Source: Bacillota bacterium
Lineage (GTDB): Bacteria > Bacillota > Syntrophomonadia > Syntrophomonadales > Syntrophomonadaceae
Assembly: GCA_023395515.1 (NCBI GenBank)
Contig: JAEWZB010000003.1
Coordinates: 1 to 62,424 of the forward strand
DNA: 62,424 nt
Direction: 5' to 3'
The translations under genes and the position numbers were made by a program. The first letter of the stretch is position 1. The number at the start of each line of letters is the position of its first letter. Below the pieces are notes generated by a model that was not told the origin of the DNA, searched no databases, and saw only the letters and a program-made list of their open reading frames with translations. Shown piece after piece: positions 9,169 to 17,063 of this stretch.

Positions 9169-9288
9169 ATGGTGGAATCAGAATCCGTATTTACGTTAGT
9201 CTTAGTTTTGTTTTTAGGCTTAGGCCTTATTGCAGCCATAGTTGGAGTATTTCTTTTTAATGGCTTTAACTGGTGGGATAAATTATAG
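9169..9288 (+). CDS. Small single-pass membrane protein (39 aa)
   Basis: The sequence encodes 39 residues: a short acidic N-terminus (MVESES), one hydrophobic helix of about 24 residues rich in Leu, Val and Gly, and an aromatic tail ending in 'NWWDKL'. GAGGTGAT lies directly upstream of the ATG; a GTG one codon later has better spacing and could be the true start. It ends 2 nt from the converging radical SAM gene. The composition looks like small sporulation or respiratory-complex membrane peptides, but I do not recognise the family. Confidence 0.55.
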   Translation: MVESESVFTLVLVLFLGLGLIAAIVGVFLFNGFNWWDKL

Positions 9289-9290
9289 TT

Positions 9291-10169
9291 TTATAAGCCG
9301 CGCATTTCTTCGTTTCTAAGATAGCGCATATCCTTGTTTACCAATACATGGTTAACAATATCCAGCATTTTCTGTTTATCCCTTTGCAAGGTTCCAGTTA
9401 CCGGTAAATAATTCGAAGCATGGGAACCTACGAATTTAAGATTATCAACCGTGATATTTTCAAATATTATTTTCATCTCGGCCAAGGTCTCTAAAGCATC
9501 TAATACTTCGAACTGCTTGAGCCGGACTTGATTATATAAAACGGTTCCCGGTACCGGAGTCACCGTTAATGCGGCTAAATACTGGGGCTTCATTTCATTA
9601 CATATTTGAGCAGTAGCTAAAGCATGTTCTACCGATCTCGGCCCTTTACCGGCTAAACCTAACAACACCATAGCTGATAAATTTATCCCTGCATTTATAA
9701 GGTTTTTTCCCGCTTGTAACATTTCTTCATAATTACAACCTTTTTTCACTTCTTGTAACAGCTTATCATCACCAGTCTCTACCCCTAAATAACCCTTTGT
9801 TAATCCCGCGGCTCTTAAAGCGCCTAATTCTGACTGACTTTTACCAAGCGTACTTTGCGGGCCCACATATGTACCGACATGGCGTAAAGAAGGAAAAGTT
9901 TGATAAAGTTCACTTAATATTTCCAGTAACATATCGGTTTCTAAACCAATAGCATCCCCGTCACATAAAAAAACCTTCTCCATATTCCCGTAATGGGTTT
10001 TAGCCATCTTTATATCAGTTTTAATCTCATCCATGCTTCTAACCCGGTATCTTTTATCCTTATACATCCCGCAAAAAGTACATTTATTATGGGAACAGCC
10101 GATAGTCACTTGTAATAAATAGCTATTAGCTTCACTAAATGGCCTGAATATATTGCCTTCATATCTCAC
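9291..10169 (-). CDS. Radical SAM protein
   Basis: 292 residues, GTG start with GGGAGG 9 nt upstream. The [4Fe-4S]-SAM motif is 'CSHNKCTFC' (C-x4-C-x2-C, near residue 25), a spacing found in a subgroup of B12-independent, HemN/Elp3-like radical SAM enzymes. 'GYLGVETGDD' is the SAM-contacting strand typical of that fold. There is no C-terminal HemN domain and no B12-binding domain. Substrate unknown. It converges with the 39-residue membrane ORF. Confidence 0.85.
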   Translation of the reverse strand: MRYEGNIFRPFSEANSYLLQVTIGCSHNKCTFCGMYKDKRYRVRSMDEIKTDIKMAKTHYGNMEKVFLCDGDAIGLETDMLLEILSELYQTFPSLRHVGTYVGPQSTLGKSQSELGALRAAGLTKGYLGVETGDDKLLQEVKKGCNYEEMLQAGKNLINAGINLSAMVLLGLAGKGPRSVEHALATAQICNEMKPQYLAALTVTPVPGTVLYNQVRLKQFEVLDALETLAEMKIIFENITVDNLKFVGSHASNYLPVTGTLQRDKQKMLDIVNHVLVNKDMRYLRNEEMRGL

Positions 10170-10256
10170 GGTTAAATTCCTCCCTCATGGCTTGCTTCAT
10201 TATATTATACTTTAATAGCTAGCTGTGGATAATACCACCCCATTTTCCCCTGACAC

Positions 10257-10285
10257 AAAAAAGCCCCGGAACCCTCCGGGGCTTT
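10257..10285 (-). terminator. Strong terminator, possibly bidirectional
   Basis: Perfect 11-bp stem (10260-10270 with 10275-10285) with a 4-nt ACCC loop, and T-rich runs on both sides. It lies directly downstream of the acyl-CoA dehydrogenase gene on the minus strand. Confidence 0.9.
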
Positions 10286-10296
10286 GCGTTTTTTAG

Positions 10297-11994
10297 CTAG
10301 TCGTTCATTCTGTAAGCTTCAAATAAGGGCAGCACATGATTATGCCAAACCTTTTCATTATTATCACTATTGACTGGAGTTTTTATAAGCTTCATTAAAA
10401 TTTCTCTTTGTTGTTCGCTATTATCAAAGTTAGAAACTATGGACAAAGCAAAAGCGGAAGCATCTCTTACTACAAAATTGAAAATCTCATCAACTATTTC
10501 TTCGGCTATATTGTAAATCTTAGCATTTTCTAAAATTAGCTGGGCATAAGCTATCATAGTAAATACTTCCCCTAAAGCTAACATATAATCAACATTTTTG
10601 GCTTGCTCGGCACTAGGAGCAGCTTCAGCTAAGAATTCTCTTAATAACTCAATTTGCTCTTTAAATACTTCAATATTAGGAGTGGAAATACCCACATAAG
10701 GAAGCTTGTAATCCGGGAATTTAACTGACTTTAAGCTGCCGGCGGTTTGATTTAAAATGTAATCGTCATTAGTAATATCATCCCGTTTAGGAATTTCAGC
10801 AAAATCTATATTATTGAATAAGTAGTTTTGCATAAACTTAATTACTAACGCCATATTAACATGGGTAGTACCTTCCAGACGCGGAATCATGCCAATATCT
10901 CTAATGGCCATTTCCATGTAAGTATCCTGCTCAAAACCTCGGGCGGCAATAATATCTAACAGCATATCCACCACTTTCATGCCTTGGGTAGTAACCTTCA
11001 TCTTTTGGATAGGGTTATATAATAGATATCTTCTGTCATTATCATTGGCTGAGCGGAAGTAATCTATGGCTCTTAAACCATATAACTTCATGGCCATTAA
11101 TCTAACTAATGATTCGGTAAAAAGTTTTCTAATATGAGGAAACTCAGTGACGCGCTTGCCATATAGATAACGGTTATGAGCATGATTTAATGCTTCATAA
11201 AACGCGTGGGTACAAATTCCCACCGAAGCAAAGCCTAATTGGAATTTACCTACATTAATAGTATTAAGCGCTGAATCCCAGGCCTTTTGCCCTTTGGAAA
11301 GCACTTCATTTTCGGTAATAGGATAGTTATGCAAGGAATACTCAGCTACATAAGCAGGCCTATTACCTGAGGTATTAATTTTCTTTATACACTCATAATT
11401 AGGGTGATTACTTTCTACTACAAAGAATACATCGGCTCCGCTGTCAGTAAGCTTGCCTGAAGTAGATACTAAAGCAGCTTTATTGCCATTACCTATATAA
11501 TACTTATCACCATCAGCTGTAAAGGTTCCGTCTTCATTAGGAATAAGCTTCATTTCATTAGAATATAAGTCTGCTCCATGCTGCTTTTCCGAAAGGCCAA
11601 AGGCAAAAATTCCGCCTTCTTTAAGTAATTGACCGGTTCTTTTTTTGACTGCTTCGTTTTCTCCCATCCAAATCGGTCCTAAGCCTAGAATGCTTACTTG
11701 ATAATTGTACTGATAAGATAAGCCGTAAAAAGCCAGTATTTCATTATACTGCGCAATACGGTTCATATCAAAGCGGGCCTTAGGATCACCATATCCGGCC
11801 GGAGTCAATAAGGTAGCATAAGCACCTGCTTCCTTATTAAACTGTAGAAAATCGTCACACCATTTAAGATCCTGGTCATCTTCCTTAATACTTTGCAGAC
11901 CCTTATTTTCAAAAAAGTCTATAGTCTTAAGAAATAAGTCATTAGTTTCCTCATCTTTAAAGGGTTTATGATACCTTTTGGGGTTTAAAAGCAT
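10297..11994 (-). CDS. Acyl-CoA dehydrogenase (long form)
   Basis: 565 residues from the ATG at 11994, which sits 9 nt from GGAGG (the ATG two codons earlier is only 3 nt away). It has the acyl-CoA dehydrogenase N, middle ('FAFGLSEKQHGADL') and C domains, the catalytic-base region 'RLEGTTHVN' (Glu aligned with the EGT Glu of MCAD-type enzymes) and an extra ~100-residue C-terminal helical extension. Length resembles the long ACADs of syntrophic and fatty-acid-oxidising Clostridia. FAD-dependent alpha,beta-oxidation of acyl-CoA; electron acceptor (EtfAB) not in the window. The crotonases at 25.6 and 50.6 kb could serve the same pathway. Confidence 0.88.
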   Translation of the reverse strand: MLLNPKRYHKPFKDEETNDLFLKTIDFFENKGLQSIKEDDQDLKWCDDFLQFNKEAGAYATLLTPAGYGDPKARFDMNRIAQYNEILAFYGLSYQYNYQVSILGLGPIWMGENEAVKKRTGQLLKEGGIFAFGLSEKQHGADLYSNEMKLIPNEDGTFTADGDKYYIGNGNKAALVSTSGKLTDSGADVFFVVESNHPNYECIKKINTSGNRPAYVAEYSLHNYPITENEVLSKGQKAWDSALNTINVGKFQLGFASVGICTHAFYEALNHAHNRYLYGKRVTEFPHIRKLFTESLVRLMAMKLYGLRAIDYFRSANDNDRRYLLYNPIQKMKVTTQGMKVVDMLLDIIAARGFEQDTYMEMAIRDIGMIPRLEGTTHVNMALVIKFMQNYLFNNIDFAEIPKRDDITNDDYILNQTAGSLKSVKFPDYKLPYVGISTPNIEVFKEQIELLREFLAEAAPSAEQAKNVDYMLALGEVFTMIAYAQLILENAKIYNIAEEIVDEIFNFVVRDASAFALSIVSNFDNSEQQREILMKLIKTPVNSDNNEKVWHNHVLPLFEAYRMND

Positions 11995-12174
11995 AAACAT
12001 TTCCCTCCATTAATATTCCTATTTAAACCAATTATTACATAGCTACCCGCCCACGTCAATTAGTTTGGACACGGAATATAATGGTTCGAATATTAGTTCC
12101 AAAAAGCTACCCCCTACTCCCGGTAATAAGTTCTGCTTATGTCTGGCGATAAATAAATGTTGCCCTTGGAAGTA

Positions 12175-12203
12175 TTGAATAGCATTGTGAAAGATAGTAC
12201 AAT
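12175..12203 (+). promoter_or_regulatory. Sigma-A-type promoter
   Basis: TTGAAT (12175-12180), 17-nt spacer, TACAAT (12198-12203), 50 bp upstream of the gene at 12254. The leader carries a short inverted repeat TTGAAC/GTTCAA just before the SD. Confidence 0.65.
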
Positions 12204-12253
12204 CACATTAACAAAAGGATTGAACGACGGAGTTCAAAAAGGAGGTAACAATT

Positions 12254-12868
12254 ATGACAAACAGTGTAGCTTTTAAAATTTCAAGTAGTAATGATACTAC
12301 AACAGTAGAACGGAAAAAAGAATTCAGATGTCCGGTTACTGCAAGTGAAGCTTACAATCTGGGATTGGCAATGGAAAAAGTATTAGGTGAGGTTTACAGC
12401 GATCTGGAAACTAGATGTAAGAGTGCCGAGGCCAAGAAGATGCTTAAAGATTTAGTTAAGCAAAACCATCAGGATGTGGCAGATTTTATGGAAAGCTTTA
12501 AATTTTCTCTAAACTGTGAGATCGGTGCTTTTTATCAAGCGTGCGGAGTAGTTTTCCCCGGTGATATTAGTGAACAAGAACTGGTTAATACTCAACCACT
12601 TATTACTCGTAATCTGGAAAACTTTTTCCTTAAAATTAACACTATACAAAATGACTTAAAAGGACAAACTAATAGTGGACTAGGTGAATATTTTAATACT
12701 AAAACCGGCAGTGATGTATATACGGTAGGTATAAGTGTAAGAAGTAATTCCAGTGAATTATATGAACGTTTAGCTAAGCTTTATCCTGAAGGTAAAATTA
12801 AGCAAGCTTTTGAAGAAATGGCCCAAATTATTGACCAGGGCAATCTTAAATTAAGTCAAAATAATTAG
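12254..12868 (+). CDS. Hypothetical helical protein
   Basis: 204 residues, ATG with AAAAAGGAGG 8 nt upstream. No signal peptide or membrane segment. Residues about 30-90 form two predicted helices with Glu and His spacing ('EKVLGEVYSDLE', 'LVKQNHQDVADFME') that recall ferritin-like or rubrerythrin-like bundles, but the full metal-ligand set is not evident. Three Cys are scattered. It is followed 35 nt later by a 39-residue ORF with a strong SD, forming a two-gene unit behind a good sigma-A promoter. Family not recognised. Confidence 0.6.
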   Translation: MTNSVAFKISSSNDTTTVERKKEFRCPVTASEAYNLGLAMEKVLGEVYSDLETRCKSAEAKKMLKDLVKQNHQDVADFMESFKFSLNCEIGAFYQACGVVFPGDISEQELVNTQPLITRNLENFFLKINTIQNDLKGQTNSGLGEYFNTKTGSDVYTVGISVRSNSSELYERLAKLYPEGKIKQAFEEMAQIIDQGNLKLSQNN

Positions 12869-12903
12869 GTAAAAGTCGTTTTTTGTCAAAGGAGGAGTTA
12901 AAT

Positions 12904-13023
12904 ATGATAGAGAGAGATAAAGAGTTTTCTAAAGCCATAGATGAAATTGCCAAGGGCATTGAAAAAGTTATTAAGAAGACCCAAGGTCAGTCATCCAATA
13001 AAGGTCGCGATAAAAAAAATTAA
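12904..13023 (+). CDS. Small basic protein (39 aa)
   Basis: 39 residues, ATG preceded by AAAGGAGGAG at good spacing. Charged amphipathic helix ('EFSKAIDEIAKGIEKVIKK') followed by a basic Gln/Ser/Asn/Lys tail. Second gene of the unit with 12254-12868. The SD quality and helix periodicity support a real gene. Function unknown. Confidence 0.55.
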   Translation: MIERDKEFSKAIDEIAKGIEKVIKKTQGQSSNKGRDKKN

Positions 13024-13082
13024 CCGCTATTCAGTAAAAAATTGCAGCAACTAAACATAGCTTAGATTGACCCTCATCCCTA

Positions 13083-13117
13083 GTTTAGGTCTGAAACCAA
13101 GTGTTTCAGGCCTAAAC
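13083..13117. other. Perfect hairpin without T-run
   Basis: Arms of 15 nt (13083-13097 with 13103-13117, one G.T-type mismatch) and a 5-nt loop lie 60 bp after the small ORF. Neither strand has a T-run after it, so it may be a processing or stability element. The gap 13024-13455 also holds the hairpin at 13270-13295 and otherwise no gene. Confidence 0.5.
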
Positions 13118-13269
13118 AAAATAAAAATCAAGATTGTTATAAAATTCACAAATGCCCGGTCATAAAATTTTTTAATATTCGGAGTATTGAAAAAAAATCG
13201 AGTCTATGCGATACTATAACTACCTTCACCCCCCAAGTATAAACATAAATTCCATCACATTCCCTCTCC

Positions 13270-13321
13270 ACATGAGCCCTCCCCGGGGCTCATGTAGACG
13301 TTTTCTGGGGTTTTTTCCGTC
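13270..13321 (+). terminator. GC-rich hairpin with delayed T-run
   Basis: Arms ACATGAGCCC (13270-13279) and GGGCTCATGT (13286-13295) followed 18 nt later by a run of six T. Possibly an inefficient terminator for the 12254-13023 unit. Confidence 0.5.
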
Positions 13322-13455
13322 ATATTCTTTCATTTTCCATAAATAGCAGTTTATTCGGCGTCCATAATGATTTACAATTAGAGGTAGATGTCAGTATATG
13401 TCCTATATTATAGAAAAGATACCTTATAATGAAGTTTAAGGGAGGGCCTTATTTA

Positions 13456-14283
13456 ATGGAATCAAATGCGGTGCAAAGTCAAGTAATTGTTGTTACATCC
13501 GGTAAAGGAGGAGTCGGTAAAACAACTACGGTGGCTAATGTTAGTACCTCTTTAGCTAAAATGGGTTATAAAGTTGTCGTAATGGATTTAGATATTGGTT
13601 TAAAAAAGCTTGATTTAATTCTTGGTCTGGAAAACCGCGTTATCTATGATATTGTTCAGGTTATTGAAGGTGAATGCACCTTAAAACAGGCCTTAGTTAA
13701 AGATAAACGCTTCCCCCATCTTTATATGCTTCCTGCTGCTCAAACCCGTAATAAAGATGAAATTACTCCCGAACAGGTTAAGAATTTATGTAATCAACTA
13801 AGACCAGAATTTGATTTTATATTTATAGATTGTCCGGCTGGAATTGAACAAGGTTTCAGAAATGCTATAGCGGCCGCTGACCGGGCTATTGTTGTTACTA
13901 ACCCTGAAGTATCTGCGGTAAGAGATGCGGATAGAATAATAGGTATGCTGGAATCGGCCAGTTTTAAAGATATTAAACTGGTGGTTAACAGACTGCGCCC
14001 TGATATGGTTAAATCGGGGAATATGCTAAGTATAGAAGATTTACTGGAGCATTTATGTATTGATTTGTTAGGGGTGGTTCCCGAAGACCGTAATGTAGTT
14101 ATTTCTACCAACAAAGGAGAACCCATTATTTTAAACGAGCATTCTCTGGCTGCTAATGCTTTTAATAATATTGCCCGCCGCGTAATTGGTGAAGAAGTTG
14201 AGGTAATAAACTTTGAAGAGGATGCTTCATTCTGGCAAAAAATTCGGGGGCTTTTTAGCAATAGGTACAAGGAGGTAAATTAA
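13456..14283 (+). CDS. minD: Septum site-determining ATPase MinD
   Basis: 275 residues. The ATG at 13456 lies 9 nt after GGGAGGG; a longer reading from 13429 runs through that SD. Deviant Walker A 'GKGGVGKTT', 'DLDIGLKKLD', 'GLENRVIYD' and Walker B 'FIDCPAG' are diagnostic, and the C-terminus 'FWQKIRGLF' is the amphipathic membrane-targeting helix. MinD places the MinC division inhibitor on the membrane at cell poles. First gene of minD-minE-minC, with a 1-nt overlap into minE. A weak TTTACA-18-TATATG promoter lies at 13371-13400. Confidence 0.96.
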   Translation: MESNAVQSQVIVVTSGKGGVGKTTTVANVSTSLAKMGYKVVVMDLDIGLKKLDLILGLENRVIYDIVQVIEGECTLKQALVKDKRFPHLYMLPAAQTRNKDEITPEQVKNLCNQLRPEFDFIFIDCPAGIEQGFRNAIAAADRAIVVTNPEVSAVRDADRIIGMLESASFKDIKLVVNRLRPDMVKSGNMLSIEDLLEHLCIDLLGVVPEDRNVVISTNKGEPIILNEHSLAANAFNNIARRVIGEEVEVINFEEDASFWQKIRGLFSNRYKEVN

Positions 14284-14534
14284 TGCTTGATTTGTTAAAA
14301 CGGTTATATTCCCGAGAATCGCATTCCAGCCGTGAACAGGCTAATGACCGCCTTAGACTAGTTTTAACCCATGATCGCATAGGAGCCTCCTCCCAGCTAA
14401 TGGAAACCTTGAAAGAGGAAATTATTCAGGTTATCCGGCGTCATGTGGAAATAGACGGGACACCCGAAGTTACTTTCATTAATGAAGGCCGCCAATCAGC
14501 TTTAGATATTAATATTCCTCTAAAAGGCAGGTAG
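14283..14534 (+). CDS. minE: Cell division topological specificity factor MinE
   Basis: 83 residues. The ATG overlaps the minD stop (TAATG), indicating translational coupling. 'ANDRLRLVLTHDR' is the conserved MinD-contacting region, followed by the topological-specificity domain ('EEIIQVIRRHVEID'). MinE stimulates MinD ATPase and drives pole-to-pole oscillation, so this organism probably uses the oscillating MinCDE system, not the DivIVA-anchored one. Confidence 0.95.
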   Translation: MLDLLKRLYSRESHSSREQANDRLRLVLTHDRIGASSQLMETLKEEIIQVIRRHVEIDGTPEVTFINEGRQSALDINIPLKGR

Positions 14535-14543
14535 TATTAGATA

Positions 14544-15152
14544 ATGATTAAAATTAAGGGAGTCAACGGTAATCTGGTAATAATTTTTGGTCATGGATCA
14601 TTTGATGATTTTAAAAGTGCTTTACATAAAAAATTGGCTGATAATATTGAATTGTTTAAAGGGTCTAAAGTTTTATTTCGCGGTGAAGGCCTTAATGGGC
14701 TGGAACCCCAAGAATTAGCTGAACTGCAAAGGATTTGCCTGGATTATGGAATGCTTTTAAATAACACGGCAGTAAGTATAGAAAAAGGCCATAATAAGGA
14801 TATGTTTGTTTACCGTAATGTGAGAAGCGGGCAAAGATTACGTGCGGAAGGTTCACTGGTTATATGGGGAGATGTGCACGAAAGTGCTGAAATAGCTGCG
14901 GCCTTGGATATTATAGTTTTAGGTAAGTTAGAAGGGGTAGTTCATGCCGGCTGCTATGGTAATAAAGACAGCATGGTTTTTGCTCTCACTCTGGCTCCGG
15001 GGCAAATTAGAATTGCTGATCAGTTCTCCAGAGCTCCGGCTAATTATCAAAAACGTTACTTACCAGAAATAGCTTATTTTGATGGACAAAACATTTGCAT
15101 TAGCGAATATAATCCTAAAGAAAACCGTTTGCGATTGGATATAATCAAATAG
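14544..15152 (+). CDS. minC: Septum site-determining protein MinC
   Basis: 202 residues. The N-terminal domain (to about residue 95) inhibits FtsZ. The C-terminal beta-helix has the family signature 'GSLVIWGDVHESAEI', 'IIVLGKLEGVVHAGCYGN' and 'LAPGQIRIA', which binds MinD. The gene lies 9 nt after minE. Gene order D-E-C is unusual, since minC normally precedes minD. A large terminator follows at 15163-15229. Confidence 0.92.
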   Translation: MIKIKGVNGNLVIIFGHGSFDDFKSALHKKLADNIELFKGSKVLFRGEGLNGLEPQELAELQRICLDYGMLLNNTAVSIEKGHNKDMFVYRNVRSGQRLRAEGSLVIWGDVHESAEIAAALDIIVLGKLEGVVHAGCYGNKDSMVFALTLAPGQIRIADQFSRAPANYQKRYLPEIAYFDGQNICISEYNPKENRLRLDIIK

Positions 15153-15162
15153 AACAATTTTT

Positions 15163-15229
15163 CTCCTAGTTCTAAAGGTTTTAATATTTACATAATATTA
15201 GACAAAACCTACAGCTAGGAGGTTTTTTT
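15163..15229 (+). terminator. minC terminator that overlaps the next gene's ribosome binding site
   Basis: Stacked stems: 15163-15169 with 15215-15221 (CTCCTAG/CTAGGAG), 15176-15182 with 15204-15210 (AGGTTTT/AAAACCT), 15183-15188 with 15194-15199 (AATATT), then seven T (15223-15229). The outer 3' arm contains most of the SD (AGGAGG, 15217-15222) of the DtxR-like gene. A weak promoter (TTCTAA 15170, 17 nt, TAATAT 15193) lies inside the hairpin. Confidence 0.75.
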
Positions 15230-15691
15230 ATCTTATCACCCAGTTTGGAAGATTATTTAGAAGAAATATATCGTTTTTCTTTATACAGTAATGTAGTGAG
15301 GGTTAGTGATATTGCTAATTGTTTAAATGTTACTATGCCCTCGGTAAATAATGCCATTAGAAGATTAAGCAAAGAAGGTTATCTGCATTATGAAAAGTAC
15401 AAGGAACTGGTACTAACGGCACAAGGCGTCCGGCTAGGTAAATTTTTAGTAGAGAGAAACCGGATACTGCAAGATTTTGTTATACTAATTAATTCTCAGT
15501 GTGATGTTAAGCGGGAGGCTGAAGCCATTGAACATTACTTAAGCCTCCCTACGATCAGGTCTATTGAACACTTATTAGATTTTATGCAAATTCATACCGA
15601 TTTTTACGAAAAATTTCTTAAGCACAGCCGCTATCGGGAAGAACAAAATTTAGGAATTATAGATGGTTATGCCCCGAATAGCGAAAAATAA
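15230..15691 (+). CDS. DtxR/MntR-family metal-responsive regulator, probable AUC start
   Basis: 153 residues if translation starts at ATC (15230), 7 nt after AGGAGG; the first usual start codon (TTG, 15245) is 22 nt from it. The ATC reading aligns residue-for-residue with B. subtilis MntR at the N-terminus: Asp8 and Glu11 in 'SLEDYLEEIY', then the winged helix 'VRVSDIA...SVNNAIRRL'. Ligands Glu98, Glu101 and His102 correspond to the MntR 99/102/103 set, but MntR His77 is Asn77 here, so metal choice may differ. It faces the feo genes tail-to-tail (10 bp) and probably regulates them (inference). Confidence 0.82.
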   Translation: MLSPSLEDYLEEIYRFSLYSNVVRVSDIANCLNVTMPSVNNAIRRLSKEGYLHYEKYKELVLTAQGVRLGKFLVERNRILQDFVILINSQCDVKREAEAIEHYLSLPTIRSIEHLLDFMQIHTDFYEKFLKHSRYREEQNLGIIDGYAPNSEK

Positions 15692-15701
15692 AATCCCCGC
15701 T

Positions 15702-17063
15702 CTAGACTAATCCTAAAAACCTTACTGTTTGAGCAACGATAAAACATACTAAAAAAGCTATTCCTAACGGAATTAAGGCCGCCAGTATAGTCCATTTCTT
15801 GCTCTTAGTCTCCCGGTTAATAGTTATTAAGGTGGTAGCACAAGGGTAATGAAGTAAGGAAAATAGCATCACACATAAAGCGGTCAGCCAAGTCCAGCCT
15901 TGCCCTTCTACTAATAGCTGTTTTAAAGCCGTTAAACTATTAAGCTCCATCATAGTTCCACTGGAAAGGTAGCCCATTATCATAATAGGCAAAACGATTT
16001 CATTGGCAGGTAAACCTAAAATAAAGGCGGTCAATATTATTCCATCTAAACCAATCATTCTAGCTAAAGGGTCTAAGGCTCCAGCCAGGCTAGTTAAAAT
16101 ACTTACCTCTCCCACATAAATATTAGCCAGCAACCAAATTATCCCCCCCGCCGGTGCTGCCACTACTACAGCCCGGGCTAAAACAAATAAGGTGCGGTCT
16201 AAAATTGAGCGCACAATAACCTGCCCTACTAATGGTTTACGGTAAGGAGGAAGTTCTAAAGTAAAGTTAGAAGGTACTCCTCTTAGCAAAGTTTTGGATA
16301 AGAGGTAAGATACCAGTAAAGTAGTGGCTATACCAATTAAGACTATTCCTACCACAGCCGCCGAAGCTACTATAGTACTATAGGCTACCACCGCACTACC
16401 TAAGAATAGGCCCGCCAAGGCAATAAGGGTAGGAAACCGCCCATTACAAGGAACAAAGTTATTAGTTAGTATAGCAATAAGCCTTTCCCGGGGTGATTCA
16501 ATAATTCTACAGGCAATTACTCCAGCCGCATTACAACCAAATCCCATGCTCATAGTTAAGGCTTGTTTGCCATGGGCTCCAGCCCGACGAAAAACGTTAT
16601 CCAAATTAAAGGCTACCCGGGGTAAATAACCTGCATCTTCCAGTAACGTAAATAAAGGAAAAAATATAGCCATAGGAGGCAACATTACCGCTACTACCCA
16701 AGCTAAACCATGATAAACTCCCAATACCAAAAAGCCATGTAACCAAGCAGGTGCTCCTGCCCATAAAAATAAATCCGATAATCTATCCTGCCCCCAAAAT
16801 AATAAGCTGGCTAAAGCTTGGGAAGGATAATTAGCCCCGGCCACGGTTATCCAGAATACTACTCCTAAAAGCAGCAGCATGATGGGAAACCCTAACCATC
16901 GAGAGGTTAAAATGTCATCTATTTTTTGATCCCAACTAAATTTAGGGGCTTCTGCTTGAACTACTTGCCCGGCAATATGTTCGGCACTAACATAAATAGA
17001 CTTAACTATTCGGTCACTAATGGTAATATCCTGGCCAGGTATAGCCTCAGCCTCAACTTTCAT
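15702..17063 (-). CDS. feoB: FeoB membrane (permease) protein, separate polypeptide
   Basis: 453 residues with about eight to nine membrane segments. Two Gate regions and FeoB_C are recognisable: 'MGFGCNAAGVIACR', 'ESPRERLIAIL' and 'FVPCNGRFPTLIAL', the last being the variant seen in FeoB2-like transporters. No G domain. Its ATG overlaps the stop of the GTPase gene by 4 nt (ATGA), so the two halves are coupled. Combined length (702 aa) equals a normal FeoB. Expected substrate Fe(II), or Mn(II) as proposed for some FeoB2 proteins. Confidence 0.9.
   Translation of the reverse strand: MKVEAEAIPGQDITISDRIVKSIYVSAEHIAGQVVQAEAPKFSWDQKIDDILTSRWLGFPIMLLLLGVVFWITVAGANYPSQALASLLFWGQDRLSDLFLWAGAPAWLHGFLVLGVYHGLAWVVAVMLPPMAIFFPLFTLLEDAGYLPRVAFNLDNVFRRAGAHGKQALTMSMGFGCNAAGVIACRIIESPRERLIAILTNNFVPCNGRFPTLIALAGLFLGSAVVAYSTIVASAAVVGIVLIGIATTLLVSYLLSKTLLRGVPSNFTLELPPYRKPLVGQVIVRSILDRTLFVLARAVVVAAPAGGIIWLLANIYVGEVSILTSLAGALDPLARMIGLDGIILTAFILGLPANEIVLPIMIMGYLSSGTMMELNSLTALKQLLVEGQGWTWLTALCVMLFSLLHYPCATTLITINRETKSKKWTILAALIPLGIAFLVCFIVAQTVRFLGLV

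Noticed and set aside
13083..13117. Intrinsic terminator
   Set aside because: The stem is strong but no T-run follows on either strand.
13794..14270. 158-codon open frame antisense to minD
   Set aside because: It lies fully inside minD, which has complete motifs, lacks an SD and reads as a low-complexity shadow frame.
17060..17063. Sequencing frameshift splitting feoB
   Set aside because: Not excluded, but the 4-nt ATGA overlap is a normal coupling junction and both halves are complete domains, so two genes are annotated and the doubt noted.
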